Assembly (NCBI GenBank): GCA_015520105.1
Contig: WAQT01000010.1
Coordinates: 1-57,004 of the forward strand
From: Candidatus Aenigmatarchaeota archaeon
GTDB lineage: Archaea; Aenigmatarchaeota; Aenigmatarchaeia; QMZP01
Length of the DNA: 57,004 nucleotides
Reading direction: 5' to 3'
This document shows positions 47,902 to 56,902 of this stretch, piece by piece (position 1 is the stretch's first letter; every line of letters begins with the position of its first letter). The notes under the pieces were generated by a model that did not search any database, was not told the origin of the DNA, and worked only from the letters and a program-made list of their open reading frames with translations. The position numbers and the translations under genes were made by a program.

Positions 47902-48989
47902 TGTCCCGACATCTCCTTCAGTATGGCAACCTCCCTTTCCATAACATTCTCAAAGAAATATTTTTCTGCCTCTTTCAGGGCAGCCGAGGACATCCTTTCT
48001 CTAAGAGGTTTGTCAGAAACCATTCTTTTTATGGCAGAGGCAAGCCCGGCCGCGTCTCCGGGCTTCACTATCAGGCCCGTGACTCCGTGTTTCACAATCT
48101 CCCTTGAGCCGAGAACGTTGGTCACTATGCAGGGAGTGCCGCAGGCGAAGGACTCTATGACTACCTTCGGGTGGCCCTCCATTGTGAGAGTGGGCAGGAC
48201 AAGCGCGCAGGATTCGGAAATGAGGGATGCCAGCCTGCTTTGCGGAAGCGAGCCGAGGAATGAGACGTTCCGCAGCCCGAGGGACTCGGCCATTCTCTCC
48301 AGTTTCTGCCTTTCCGTTCCCTCGCCGGCTATAAGGACCTTTATGTTCTTGTCTGCAAGCGAGACAGCTTCGAGAAGCACATCGATTCCCTTCAGCCAGT
48401 GAAGCCTTCCAACGAAGATTATCTGCATTCTCTTTCTTCCCACCGGCCTGAAGGTTGTTTCGTCCACGAAGTTGGGTATCACATCCGTCCTTTTTCCGTA
48501 TTTCCTTCTGATTTTCCGCGCAAGCCTGTCCGTTGTTGCCAGAACGCGGTCAACGCCCAGCATGGAGAGCTTCTCTGTCGCTCGCGCGGCAAGATATTTC
48601 AGAAATCCGTGATGCAGCCTTTCCTGCTCGACCCAGTCATAGTGATAGCTCGCGGCTATCCTGTTGCCTGAGATAAGTCTCATAGCAGGCAGGAGAGGGT
48701 TTGCCACCCCGAACGTTCTTATAACCCCTTTCCTGAAGAAGGCGCTGGAGAGGAGGAGAAAGATGTAATAAAGGAGGTGTTTTGCCGCAGGAATTCGCGG
48801 TATGGGGAACGTCACGTGCCTCGCGCCCAGATAGGCGGTGTAGTTCTTCCTGTCTGAGGAGAAGACAGTAACGTCAAAATGTTTCTTGTAAAAATCAACC
48901 TGCTTCCTGAACCTTCCAATGAAGCCAAGCCTCTCCTTCTGGGAGAGTTCTCCGGCTGTTGCCATAACCAGATAGAGTTTTCCTCGCAT
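47898..48989 (-). CDS. GT4 glycosyltransferase
   Basis: This 363-residue retaining glycosyltransferase has a GT-B fold. VIPNFVDETTFRPVGRKRMQIIFVGRLHWLKGIDVLLEAVSLADKN in parts, VLIAGEGTERQKLERMAESLGL, and the donor-site SESCALVLPTLTMEGHPKVVIESFACGTPCIVTNVLGSREIV are typical. HYDWVEQERLHHG occurs in the N-terminal domain. It is middle of an operon (GT2, epimerase, GT4, methyltransferase) read on the minus strand. Confidence 0.88.
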   Translation of the reverse strand: MRGKLYLVMATAGELSQKERLGFIGRFRKQVDFYKKHFDVTVFSSDRKNYTAYLGARHVTFPIPRIPAAKHLLYYIFLLLSSAFFRKGVIRTFGVANPLLPAMRLISGNRIAASYHYDWVEQERLHHGFLKYLAARATEKLSMLGVDRVLATTDRLARKIRRKYGKRTDVIPNFVDETTFRPVGRKRMQIIFVGRLHWLKGIDVLLEAVSLADKNIKVLIAGEGTERQKLERMAESLGLRNVSFLGSLPQSRLASLISESCALVLPTLTMEGHPKVVIESFACGTPCIVTNVLGSREIVKHGVTGLIVKPGDAAGLASAIKRMVSDKPLRERMSSAALKEAEKYFFENVMEREVAILKEMSGQ

Positions 48990-48993
48990 GAAA

Positions 48994-49908
48994 TCATTCG
49001 ATGTTCCTTATGTAATGCCTCGCGGCCTTTCTCACAGCCGCCTCGGAGTCAAGCTTTGGTTCCCATCCAAGGGATTTAAGCCGCGATGTGTCAAGAAGCA
49101 TTACCGGAACGTCTCCCTTCCATCCCCTGTCCCCGCCAGTGAAAGCGAATTCCGGGGCAACGTCCATCTCCTCGCACACTATCTCCGCTATCCTTTTCAC
49201 CTTTATCTGCGTTTCGGAACCGACGTTGAATATCTGAAATCCCTTTGTTTCGCGAAAGCCTGTGAGCATTCCGTTTATCGTGTCCTCCACATCAAGGTAT
49301 GACTTGTTCTGCTCGCCGTTTCCAAGAATCTCCAGACGATTGGGGTTTCTTTTCAGCTTCCTGACGAAGTCGAAGACCACGCCGTGATCTGAGCCTTCGC
49401 CTATTATGTTTGCGAGCCTGAATATCCACGCATTCATTCCGAATGTGTGGTGGTAGGAAGACAGGAGCGCCTCGCATGAGAGTTTTGACGCTCCGTATAC
49501 TGATATGGGCTGGAGGGGAGAGTAGTCTTCTGGTGTGGGGATGACTCTGGCCTCTCCGTAGACAGCGGAGGTGGACGTGAACACGATGTTCTTCGCTCCG
49601 GAAGAACGCATCGACTCAAGGAGGCGGAACGTGGCGAGTATGTTCTGATTGATGTCCCTTTCCGGACTCTTCTCTCCCGACCTTATGTCCCTGTTCGCAG
49701 CAAGATGGAACACGGTTTCCACTCCGTCGAGCAGGTTGGAAAGATTATCTGTCAGAAGGTCTGCCCTGACAAATTCTATGTTTTCGTGTTTGAGAGGATT
49801 GTTTCCGGACGAGAGGTTGTCGACCACTCTAACGCGGTGCCCCTCGCCCGCAAGCCTTTCTGCCAGATGGGAGCCTATGAATCCCGCGCCTCCTGTGACA
49901 AGCATCAT
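48994..49908 (-). CDS. NAD-dependent nucleotide-sugar epimerase/dehydratase
   Basis: This 304-residue extended SDR has MLVTGGAGFIGSHLAERLAGEGH, VFHLAANRDIRSGEKSPERD, FTSTSAVYGEARVIPTPE and the catalytic YGASKLSCEALL. It resembles UDP-glucose 4-epimerases. It would supply a donor sugar for the adjacent GT2 and GT4 enzymes. Its start overlaps the GT2 stop by 4 bp. Confidence 0.87.
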   Translation of the reverse strand: MMLVTGGAGFIGSHLAERLAGEGHRVRVVDNLSSGNNPLKHENIEFVRADLLTDNLSNLLDGVETVFHLAANRDIRSGEKSPERDINQNILATFRLLESMRSSGAKNIVFTSTSAVYGEARVIPTPEDYSPLQPISVYGASKLSCEALLSSYHHTFGMNAWIFRLANIIGEGSDHGVVFDFVRKLKRNPNRLEILGNGEQNKSYLDVEDTINGMLTGFRETKGFQIFNVGSETQIKVKRIAEIVCEEMDVAPEFAFTGGDRGWKGDVPVMLLDTSRLKSLGWEPKLDSEAAVRKAARHYIRNIE

Positions 49909-50792
49909 CTTCTCGCCTCGGCCTCCAGATAGCTCTTTAACATATCAAGGTTCCTGAAATAAATAGAGTATGCAAGAACCGGTATGAGCAGTGCAGCGTG
50001 CGCGATTGCGTGCTTCAGGAGTTTCAGCGCGCTTCCGTTGTATACGTTCTTCCTGAAGAACCTTTTCTGGTTCACAAGCTGGTAGTACTTCAGTCTGGGA
50101 AGGGATTCCCTTTTCACAGGAGAAACAAGATGCCTGACAACGCAGTCCGGAACGGCGTAGAGGGAAAAGCCTTTCCGCAGGACGCGATAGCTGTAGTCTG
50201 CATCCTCGTAGTAGGCGTTTCCTATAAACCCTGTGTCAAAGAAGCCGGTCTTCTCTATCGCTTCCCTCCTGTAGGCCATGTTGCAGCCGCTAAGCCACTC
50301 CACAGGAACGGTTTTCTCCACCCTGTCGAAGTTCGATGCGGTGAAGCCTGTGTCAAGAACTTTTCCTATGCCGCTGCAGTTGGCGAAGAACCCGCTTATT
50401 CCGAACGCATGGGCATAGAATCCCATCAGTTTTCCGAGCATTCCCTGTTTATTGGTTTCCCTGTTTTCCTCTGTTATTTTCCCTGTCAGGCCGCCGGCGT
50501 CCGGAAGCCTTGCGAATGCCTTGAGCATGTTTTTTATGTAATCCCTGTGAACAACAGTATCGTCGTCGAAGAAAACCACTATATCGGAGTCCGTGTTCCT
50601 GATGGCAGCGTTTCTTGCGTCAGGAAGACCCTTTCCTTTCTGGACAATCGTTCTGGCCTGACGGAGATTCAGAGGTTTTCTGGATACTATAACAATCTCG
50701 TCAGGCTTCCTGCTCTGGTTTATGAGGGATTCGAGGCACTGACCGAGTTCCTTCTCCCTTGCAAGGGTGCATATAACCGCAGAGACTTTCAT
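49905..50792 (-). CDS. GT2 family glycosyltransferase
   Basis: From the Met at 50792 this 295-residue protein reads KVSAVICTLAREKELGQCLESLINQSRKPDEIVIVSRK, GLPDARNAAIRNTDSDIVVFFDDDTVVHRDYIKNML (with the DDD metal motif), and EWLSGCNMAYRREAIEKTGFFDTGF. These are typical of inverting GT2 enzymes that build glycans. The upstream in-frame residues to 50897 would overlap the divergent UbiA-like gene and are disfavoured. A hydrophobic stretch near the C terminus may anchor it to the membrane. Confidence 0.87.
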   Translation of the reverse strand: MKVSAVICTLAREKELGQCLESLINQSRKPDEIVIVSRKPLNLRQARTIVQKGKGLPDARNAAIRNTDSDIVVFFDDDTVVHRDYIKNMLKAFARLPDAGGLTGKITEENRETNKQGMLGKLMGFYAHAFGISGFFANCSGIGKVLDTGFTASNFDRVEKTVPVEWLSGCNMAYRREAIEKTGFFDTGFIGNAYYEDADYSYRVLRKGFSLYAVPDCVVRHLVSPVKRESLPRLKYYQLVNQKRFFRKNVYNGSALKLLKHAIAHAALLIPVLAYSIYFRNLDMLKSYLEAEARR

Positions 50793-50835
50793 CACAACCA
50801 CGCGATTTTTAAAGAGAACGCATTGTTTAATAAAC

Positions 50836-51693
50836 ATGAAAAAGTATCTTAAGCTTTTGCGCATGCAGCAGTGGTACAAGAACGTGGTGGTCTTCATTCC
50901 CCTCTTCTTCTCGCTTAATGCGATGAACCCTTACATGCTGATGCTTTGCGCCGGAGGGTTTGCCGCGCTCTCTCTTATGTCATCATGCTATTACATACTC
51001 AATGACCTGAAGGATGCAGAGGAGGACAGAAGGCACCCGGAGAAGAGGAAGAGGCCTGTGGCGTCCGGAGAGGTGTCAAAGAAGGCAGCATTTGCTGTCG
51101 CCGCGGCGCTGTTCGCTGCATCGATATCGCTTTCCTATGCGCTGAATCCGGCGTTTGCTGTATTTCCTTTGTTGCTTCTGCTTGTGACCATGTTTTATAC
51201 GTTCAGGCTCAGGAATGTAGCGATAGTGGACATACACGCAATATCCGTTAATTTTCTGATAAGAACAGTGTCCGGAGCGGTTCTGATAGGAGTGAGCATC
51301 TCTCCGTGGCTTGTGATAACGATATTCCTCCTGGCTCTTGTGCTGGCCTCTGGAAAGAGAAGGGCCGAGCTTGAGTTTCTTGGAAAGCATGCGGAGAAAC
51401 ACAGGCCTGTTTACAGGGTTTACACGGGACATCTCCTGGATGCGTTTCTCATGGTTTCGGTCTCCCTCCTCCTGATGTCGTACACGCTCTACACATTTAT
51501 AGCGCATCCGGAAGGTTATCTTGTCTTCACTCTTCCTGTTGCGACGTTTCTGCTTTTCAGGTATATGTATTTTGCGGTTTCCGGAGGCAGGGAGGGAAGG
51601 TCTGCGGAGCATGTATTGAGAGACCCGCAGATGGTTGCCGGAATAGCTGTATGGGTTGCAGCAGTGTTTCTTGGCCTGTATGTGATTGCATGA
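50836..51693 (+). CDS. UbiA-family prenyltransferase, decaprenyl-phosphate phosphoribosyltransferase-like
   Basis: From the ATG at 50836 this 285-residue protein has eight or so membrane helices. YLKLLRMQQWYKNVVVFIPLFFS, the first aspartate-rich motif YYILNDLKDAEEDRRHPEKRKRPVASGEVS, and LALVLASGKRRAELEFLG match the DPPR-synthase branch (Rv3806c-like). That enzyme joins PRPP to a polyprenyl phosphate. The next gene, overlapping by 4 bp, encodes PRPP synthetase, which supports the assignment strongly. Confidence 0.88.
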   Translation: MKKYLKLLRMQQWYKNVVVFIPLFFSLNAMNPYMLMLCAGGFAALSLMSSCYYILNDLKDAEEDRRHPEKRKRPVASGEVSKKAAFAVAAALFAASISLSYALNPAFAVFPLLLLLVTMFYTFRLRNVAIVDIHAISVNFLIRTVSGAVLIGVSISPWLVITIFLLALVLASGKRRAELEFLGKHAEKHRPVYRVYTGHLLDAFLMVSVSLLLMSYTLYTFIAHPEGYLVFTLPVATFLLFRYMYFAVSGGREGRSAEHVLRDPQMVAGIAVWVAAVFLGLYVIA

Positions 51694-52556
51694 GAGTGGT
51701 TGTCGGTTTCGACTCCTTCGGGAGGGAGATTGCGGAAAGGCTTTCATCAGGGTTTGTCAGGATTGAGAGGAGGGTGTTCCCTGACGGCGAGGCGTGCCCG
51801 AGAATAGAGGGAGAAACAGAAGGGAAACACGCGGTTTTCGTGAACAGGATTTCGCAGGGCATGAATGTGAACACATATATCATCGAGAGCGTTCTTGTTC
51901 TAAGAACATTGAGGGAGAGCGGAGCGAAAAGCATTGATTTTGTGATGCCGTACATGGCGTATTCGAGGCAGGCAAAGGCTTACAGGGCAGGGGAACCGCA
52001 ATCTGCGAAGTTTGTGCTGGACGTTTTCAGGGATGCAGGAGCGTCGAGAATATTCACAGTGTCGTCGCATTACGAGAGGGATAAGGAGGTTATTCCTTCC
52101 TCCGTTCCTGTTCGCAACATAAACGGCTTCAGGGCTGTTGCGGAATATGCAAAGAGCATTGAGGCAAAGAATCCTGTTGTTGCCGGCCCGGACCTCGGCG
52201 TGTCATCGGAAGCGAAGCGTGTCGCCGAGTTGTGCGGTTACGAGTGCCTGATAATGGAGAAGGAGAGGCGCGCAGAAGGCGTTGAGGTTAAAGGAAGCCC
52301 GGACGTCGAGGGAAAGGATGTTATTCTGGTTGATGACATAATAAGCACCGGAAGCACTATGATGAAGGCGGCCGGTCTTTGCAGGAAGAACGGAGCGCGC
52401 TCTGTTCACGCCGCAGCGGTTCACGGAGTCTTTGCATCCCGCTCTTTGGAGAGGATGAGAAGCGTATTTGACAGCATTGCTGTCTCGGACAGCATAGAAA
52501 CTCCTGTGTCTCTGATAAGGGTTTCGGGCCTTATTGCCGAAGGGATTGGGGATTAA
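51690..52556 (+). CDS. prs: Ribose-phosphate pyrophosphokinase
   Basis: This 288-residue enzyme makes PRPP from ribose 5-phosphate and ATP. RVFPDGEACPRIEG, VMPYMAYSRQAKAYRAGEPQSAKFVLDVF, VVAGPDLGVSSEAKRVAEL and the PRPP loop VILVDDIISTGSTMMKAAGLC are present. The ATG is embedded in the ATGA overlap with the UbiA-like gene, so the precursor enzyme and its user are translationally coupled. Confidence 0.92.
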   Translation: MRVVVGFDSFGREIAERLSSGFVRIERRVFPDGEACPRIEGETEGKHAVFVNRISQGMNVNTYIIESVLVLRTLRESGAKSIDFVMPYMAYSRQAKAYRAGEPQSAKFVLDVFRDAGASRIFTVSSHYERDKEVIPSSVPVRNINGFRAVAEYAKSIEAKNPVVAGPDLGVSSEAKRVAELCGYECLIMEKERRAEGVEVKGSPDVEGKDVILVDDIISTGSTMMKAAGLCRKNGARSVHAAAVHGVFASRSLERMRSVFDSIAVSDSIETPVSLIRVSGLIAEGIGD

Positions 52557-52565
52557 TGGCCGGGA

Positions 52566-53654
52566 TCAGTATCTCCGGAACATCTTTCCCCATTCCGTCT
52601 TCATGAACTGCTTTATCATTCTCCTTCCTGCTGTCGGATACCAGAAGTAGTCGTGATAGAACGCGCTCCCGAACACCGCGAGCTTGAAAAGACCTGTTCT
52701 GAATACAAGCCTTTCAAGAAAGGAATGCTTCTTTCTGAAGAGCTGGTCGAAGTATATGACAGGGCTCCTTCTGGTTGAGAAGCGGAAGTTTATTTTATTG
52801 AACTCGCTTCTTGGCATTCCTGCTATCTCTATCTGGTCTATGTCGCCTGTCCCAAGACCCCTGTCGTGGGCCTGTTTTATAAACGGTATTTTCATTGGCT
52901 CGAATCCCATCATCTTTGCGCTCACAGCGTCTATGGCAACCTGGTCCGCTGAAGCAAGGATTATGTTCTTTATCTCCGGCGTCATGGTCCTTGGGCCTGC
53001 TCCGTTGCCGCACACTGTTCCGTCCATCACAGCGAACATTCCGGGATGTATCTCCTTCTGTATGGCCAGAAGGTCTACTATCACTTCGTGTATCATCCTG
53101 TGCGAGTGGTGGCGCCTCTCTGTTATGAGGCCTCCGAATGCGTTCTTTATAGCGCCGGTGATTGTTGTGTGGCCGTGCGTCTTAACTGTCGGAAGGTGGA
53201 TTACGTTCTTTCCGATAAACATCACCGGTATCTTCAGGCCGTCAGGAAATATATGGGGTATCGCAACCATCTCGGACTTCGGCTCGTAAACCTCCCATTT
53301 CGCTTCTGTGAGCGGTTCGTATTTCTGCCCGTATTTCCTCAGGACAGGCAGCCATCTGTTGTTCAGCGCGCCTTTCCACACGTTCGTGACCACGGTCTTG
53401 TTCTCCACGAAATGCAGATTCCTGTAACCGTCGTCCAGAAGCTTCTTCATGCAGCCCTCAAGCTGCCAGGGCTCGGTGGAGCATGCGGGATAGTAGAGAG
53501 ACCACGAGAGGTTGAGTTTCACCACGGTCTCGATGCTCTTCTTTATGTGCTTTGTGTACTCCGCAAGCGTCATCAGTTTTGCATAATCTTCTATAACCGT
53601 TTCAGGCCTTGTCCTGAGAACGGACACTATGCTCTCTCCTGCCATCGTAATCAT
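52566..53654 (-). CDS. DUF362 domain protein
   Basis: This 362-residue protein matches DUF362: KNVIHLPTVKTHGHTTITGAIKNAFGGLITERRHHSHR in parts, GMFAVMDGTVCGNGAGPRTMTPEIKNIILASADQVAIDAVSAKMMGFEPMKIPFI. The family often carries iron-sulfur domains, but none is seen here. The function is unknown, and its place inside a glycan region is unusual. A second Met at 53645 is a possible start. It is divergent from the flippase-like gene with only 5 bp between start codons. Confidence 0.8.
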   Translation of the reverse strand: MITMAGESIVSVLRTRPETVIEDYAKLMTLAEYTKHIKKSIETVVKLNLSWSLYYPACSTEPWQLEGCMKKLLDDGYRNLHFVENKTVVTNVWKGALNNRWLPVLRKYGQKYEPLTEAKWEVYEPKSEMVAIPHIFPDGLKIPVMFIGKNVIHLPTVKTHGHTTITGAIKNAFGGLITERRHHSHRMIHEVIVDLLAIQKEIHPGMFAVMDGTVCGNGAGPRTMTPEIKNIILASADQVAIDAVSAKMMGFEPMKIPFIKQAHDRGLGTGDIDQIEIAGMPRSEFNKINFRFSTRRSPVIYFDQLFRKKHSFLERLVFRTGLFKLAVFGSAFYHDYFWYPTAGRRMIKQFMKTEWGKMFRRY

Positions 53655-53659
53655 TTTGA

Positions 53660-54646
53660 ATGAAATTTATAAAACGTTTCGCAACAACGTTGTATATGCG
53701 AGCGGGCGGGAAGGGGTCTGCATCAAGGGTGTGGTACGTTGTTTTTGCATCTGTTGCTGTATATGCGGTGATGCTCGCACTGAGCGATTTCTCAGGTTTA
53801 TCTGAGATTTTCCTCTCATGGAGCACGGTATCTGCTGTTCTTCTGCTGGCTTTCGGAAACTATCTGCTCAGGGCAGCAAGGTTCCATTACTATATAAAGG
53901 CTGCTGGCGCAGAGGTTCCGCTTCGGAAATCCCTTCTGGTATTTTTCAGCGGAATGCTCATGACAATCACGCCAGGAAAGATAGGGGAAGTGTGGAAGTC
54001 GCACATGCTCAAGAAAAGCGATGGCATAAGGATAAGAAGAACAGTTCCTGCGGTGTTCTCCGAAAGACTGAGCGATGTTATTGGAGTGATTGCGATAGCG
54101 GTCGTGTCTTCTTACGCGTTTGTTGGAGAAGCGCTGTCCCTGAGCGCCTCTGTTGCATTCGTGTCTCTGATTGCGCTTGCGGTATACAGCAGGAGGGTGT
54201 ACAGGGGAATGAGAGGAATTGCCATGAGAATCGGCGTGCTGAGGAAGCATATCCAAAAGATTGACGACGTGTACGAGGGAGTAAGAAGCATCAATTCTCC
54301 CTTAAAGCTTGCTGTCTCAGTGATTCTGAGCATTGCTGCGTGGTCTCTTGAGTGCATTGCGCTCTGGATGATAGTTGCGGATATCGGATACCCGATTCCT
54401 CTGGGAATTGCATTTTTTGTCTATTCTGCCTCAAGCCTGACAGGCTCTCTTTCCACATCGCCCGGAGGGATAGGGGTGACCGAGGGGGGAATGTATCTGA
54501 TGCTTATCGGTTTCGGTCTAGGCAGTGCAGCGGCATCAGTATCCGTGATAGCTGTAAGATTTGCAACGCTCTGGTTTGCAATAGCATGCGCTGCTGTATC
54601 GCTGTGGGTGTTCAGGAAGATTTACGGGGTCAGTGCATGGAAATGA
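53660..54646 (+). CDS. Flippase-like membrane protein, LPG-synthase TM (UPF0104) family
   Basis: This 328-residue protein is the third paralogue of its kind in the window. FGNYLLRAARFHYYIKAAGAEVPLRKSLLVFFSGMLMTITPGKIGEVWKSHMLKK, FSERLSDVIGVIAIAVVSS and SLTGSLSTSPGGIGVTEGGMYLMLIGFGLG are the family landmarks. It is followed by a GT-C type gene with an ATGA overlap, the same pairing (in the opposite order) as at 34.3-36.7 kb. The first 20 residues may not be part of the mature fold, since a Met near residue 13 is an alternative start. Confidence 0.85.
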   Translation: MKFIKRFATTLYMRAGGKGSASRVWYVVFASVAVYAVMLALSDFSGLSEIFLSWSTVSAVLLLAFGNYLLRAARFHYYIKAAGAEVPLRKSLLVFFSGMLMTITPGKIGEVWKSHMLKKSDGIRIRRTVPAVFSERLSDVIGVIAIAVVSSYAFVGEALSLSASVAFVSLIALAVYSRRVYRGMRGIAMRIGVLRKHIQKIDDVYEGVRSINSPLKLAVSVILSIAAWSLECIALWMIVADIGYPIPLGIAFFVYSASSLTGSLSTSPGGIGVTEGGMYLMLIGFGLGSAAASVSVIAVRFATLWFAIACAAVSLWVFRKIYGVSAWK

Positions 54647-55896
54647 AAAGAAAGCGCGTGGTGTTTCTGGCTGTTGTTATATTGCTTGCAGCTCTCAGGA
54701 TAGCCGCATCCTTCGGGTATTTCATTCACACAGAGGGAGATGACAAGACATGGTATTTTCTCGGTGACAGGACGCTCAGAGCCTATGGGCTTGAAGACCC
54801 GATGAGCGATGAGATGAAGGGGTTTTATGCAAGGTATTACAGCGATGAGATATTCAGAAAGGTTTCATACATGCCTGTTCTGTGGTATTTCATGGCGCTT
54901 CTTGTCAAGGCTTCAGGAAGCAGTTACAGGGTTTTTGATGCCCTCTTCGTAATCATTCTGAACGTCGCGGACGTCATAGCGTTTGTTTTTCTCTACAAGA
55001 TTCTCAGGTCCAAGAGGGTTTCCGAGAACGCCGCGTTTGCGCTTGCGGTGGCATATTTCATGAATCCCGTGACCCTGAACAGCCTCAAATGGAGGCAGAT
55101 GAACGGGATATCCGTGATGTTTCTGGTTCTTTCTGTTCATCTCTATTCCAGAAGAAAGGAGGTGAAGTCCTCGCTGGCGTTCGGGTTCAGTTATATCTCG
55201 AAGCTCATAGCAGCTTACCTGATTCCTGTCTTTTTAATTAAGGCTGCGAGAAACAGGAAGGCGCTGTTTTCGATTTTTGCTGTTCCTCTGATTGGCAGCG
55301 CTGCCTACATAGCAAGTTCGCGCTTTGATTTTGGCGGGAATCTTGCTTTCGGCAGCGGGATATCCCCCGGGGACCCGTGGAACCTTTCGTTCTCCGGGCT
55401 CCTTGCGCTTTTTGGCATTGGGTCTCCCGCAGTCTCCTATGCGTTCCTGTGCGCGACGTTCCTCTTTCTCTTGCTCTCCTATTTCGTGTTCAGGAAGGAA
55501 AGTATGGAGTCGCTTGTTTTTGTCGTGATGTCAGTGTATTTCCTGTTTGCTAACCTGATAGAGATTCATCACATAGTGTTTCTTTATGCCGCTGTTATAA
55601 TGAACTGGGATAGGCATCCTTTCATAAGGAAAATGTTTCCGCTCTATCTTCTTGTTCCTCTGGGGTGGTTCCTCGGAACGCCTGACGGCTTCGGAACGCG
55701 GATGCTTTCAGCGTTCGGAATAACATGGACGCACTTCATTGAGGCTAAAGCTTTCACCATAATCGCATTCAAGGCAGTGATAGTCCTTGGCCTGCTTCCG
55801 TACATAAGGGGGATTGACAGGAACGCTCTTATTGGGGATATAAAGGGAGCGCTGTCCGTCATCAGGCGTTGTATAGCGCTTCGAGCTTCTTTATAA
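54643..55896 (+). CDS. Membrane glycosyltransferase, GT-C type
   Basis: This protein of about 417 residues has around ten hydrophobic helices. The first loop contains HTEGDDKTWYFLGDRTLRAYGLEDP, with acidic residues placed as in polyprenyl-phosphate-sugar-using GT-C enzymes. MNPVTLNSLKWRQMNGISVMFLVLS recalls the mannosyltransferase/DUF2029 group. The start is set at the ATGA overlap with the flippase gene; an ATG at 54637 is equally possible. The end overlaps the convergent GT4 gene by 35 bp. Confidence 0.78.
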   Translation: MKRKRVVFLAVVILLAALRIAASFGYFIHTEGDDKTWYFLGDRTLRAYGLEDPMSDEMKGFYARYYSDEIFRKVSYMPVLWYFMALLVKASGSSYRVFDALFVIILNVADVIAFVFLYKILRSKRVSENAAFALAVAYFMNPVTLNSLKWRQMNGISVMFLVLSVHLYSRRKEVKSSLAFGFSYISKLIAAYLIPVFLIKAARNRKALFSIFAVPLIGSAAYIASSRFDFGGNLAFGSGISPGDPWNLSFSGLLALFGIGSPAVSYAFLCATFLFLLLSYFVFRKESMESLVFVVMSVYFLFANLIEIHHIVFLYAAVIMNWDRHPFIRKMFPLYLLVPLGWFLGTPDGFGTRMLSAFGITWTHFIEAKAFTIIAFKAVIVLGLLPYIRGIDRNALIGDIKGALSVIRRCIALRASL

Positions 55897-56902
55897 CCGC
55901 GCTCCATGAGTATTTGCCTGCTGTGAGCCGGGCATTCCTTCTCATGTTTTCGATAAGGATATCATCGGAAAGGAGTTTCTCAAGAAACGCCGCGATGGAC
56001 TTTGGGTCTTTTGGTTTCACCAGAAACCCGTTCTCTCCGTGCTTCACTATCTCCGGGACGCTTCCCACCGCGGTTGCTATCACTGGCACTCCGAAAGACA
56101 TCGCCTCAAGAACAGCGTTTGGAAAGCCCTCTGAGAGGGAGGGAAGAACGAGCACTCTTGCCTGAAGAAGGTATCTTGAAACCTCTTCAGGAGGCACGCT
56201 GCCGGCAAACACTACGCTGAGTCCCCGCGCCCGGCGTTCGAGTTCCTTTCTTATAGCCCCGTCTCCCACTATTATGGTTTCCGGCTGGGATTTCATCATG
56301 GAGAGCGCGTCAAGGAGGTAGGACACTCCCTTTACCGGAGTGAGCCTTCCGACGTAAACGACCTTGCTTCCAGACGATGCACGGGAAGGGATGTCTATGC
56401 CGTTCGGTATGACATGAATCGTTTTGCCCGGAAACGCTTTCAGGATTTGTTTTCTTGCCGCGTTCGACTGGACTATGATGTTTCTGGCGCGGTTTATCAC
56501 CAGGTTGACAACCAGCCTGCTGAAGAACCAGGAGGTTATGTAACTGTATTCCCCCCTTGACCACACGAACGTCCTGATGCCCAGGAGCTTTTCTGCAGCA
56601 AGGCCGATGAGGCCGTTCGGGTTTATCATCATGCACTGCAGAACGTCGATGTTCCTTCTTTTTCTGAGAAGGTAGAGAAACGCGGAAAGGGAGAAGAGAA
56701 TGAATCCAACAAGCGGTATTCTAACGTAGAAGAGCCTTCTTATAGAGAAGCCTTTCCTCGCCTCGGTCTTCGGCAGCCCCCGGACTCTCCTTGTAATGAC
56801 AGTGACGCTGTGCTTTTTGGAGAGTTTCTCTGCGAGAAGGCGGGTCTGGGTTTCTGTTCCTCCAAACCCGTCAAACTCCGATACAAGGATTGCGATGTTC
56901 AT
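55862..56902 (-). CDS. GT4 glycosyltransferase
   Basis: This 346-residue GT-B enzyme has AILVSEFDGFGGTETQTRLLAEKL at the acceptor side, IVQSNAARKQILKAFPGKTIHVIPNGID, KVVYVGRLTPVKGVSYLLDALSMM, TIIVGDGAIRKELERRARGL and the donor-site ARVLVLPSLSEGFPNAVLEAMSFGVPVIATAVGSVPEIV. It is the last gene in the window. The remaining 100 bp to the edge hold no gene that I can support. Confidence 0.88.
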   Translation of the reverse strand: MNIAILVSEFDGFGGTETQTRLLAEKLSKKHSVTVITRRVRGLPKTEARKGFSIRRLFYVRIPLVGFILFSLSAFLYLLRKRRNIDVLQCMMINPNGLIGLAAEKLLGIRTFVWSRGEYSYITSWFFSRLVVNLVINRARNIIVQSNAARKQILKAFPGKTIHVIPNGIDIPSRASSGSKVVYVGRLTPVKGVSYLLDALSMMKSQPETIIVGDGAIRKELERRARGLSVVFAGSVPPEEVSRYLLQARVLVLPSLSEGFPNAVLEAMSFGVPVIATAVGSVPEIVKHGENGFLVKPKDPKSIAAFLEKLLSDDILIENMRRNARLTAGKYSWSAVIKKLEALYNA

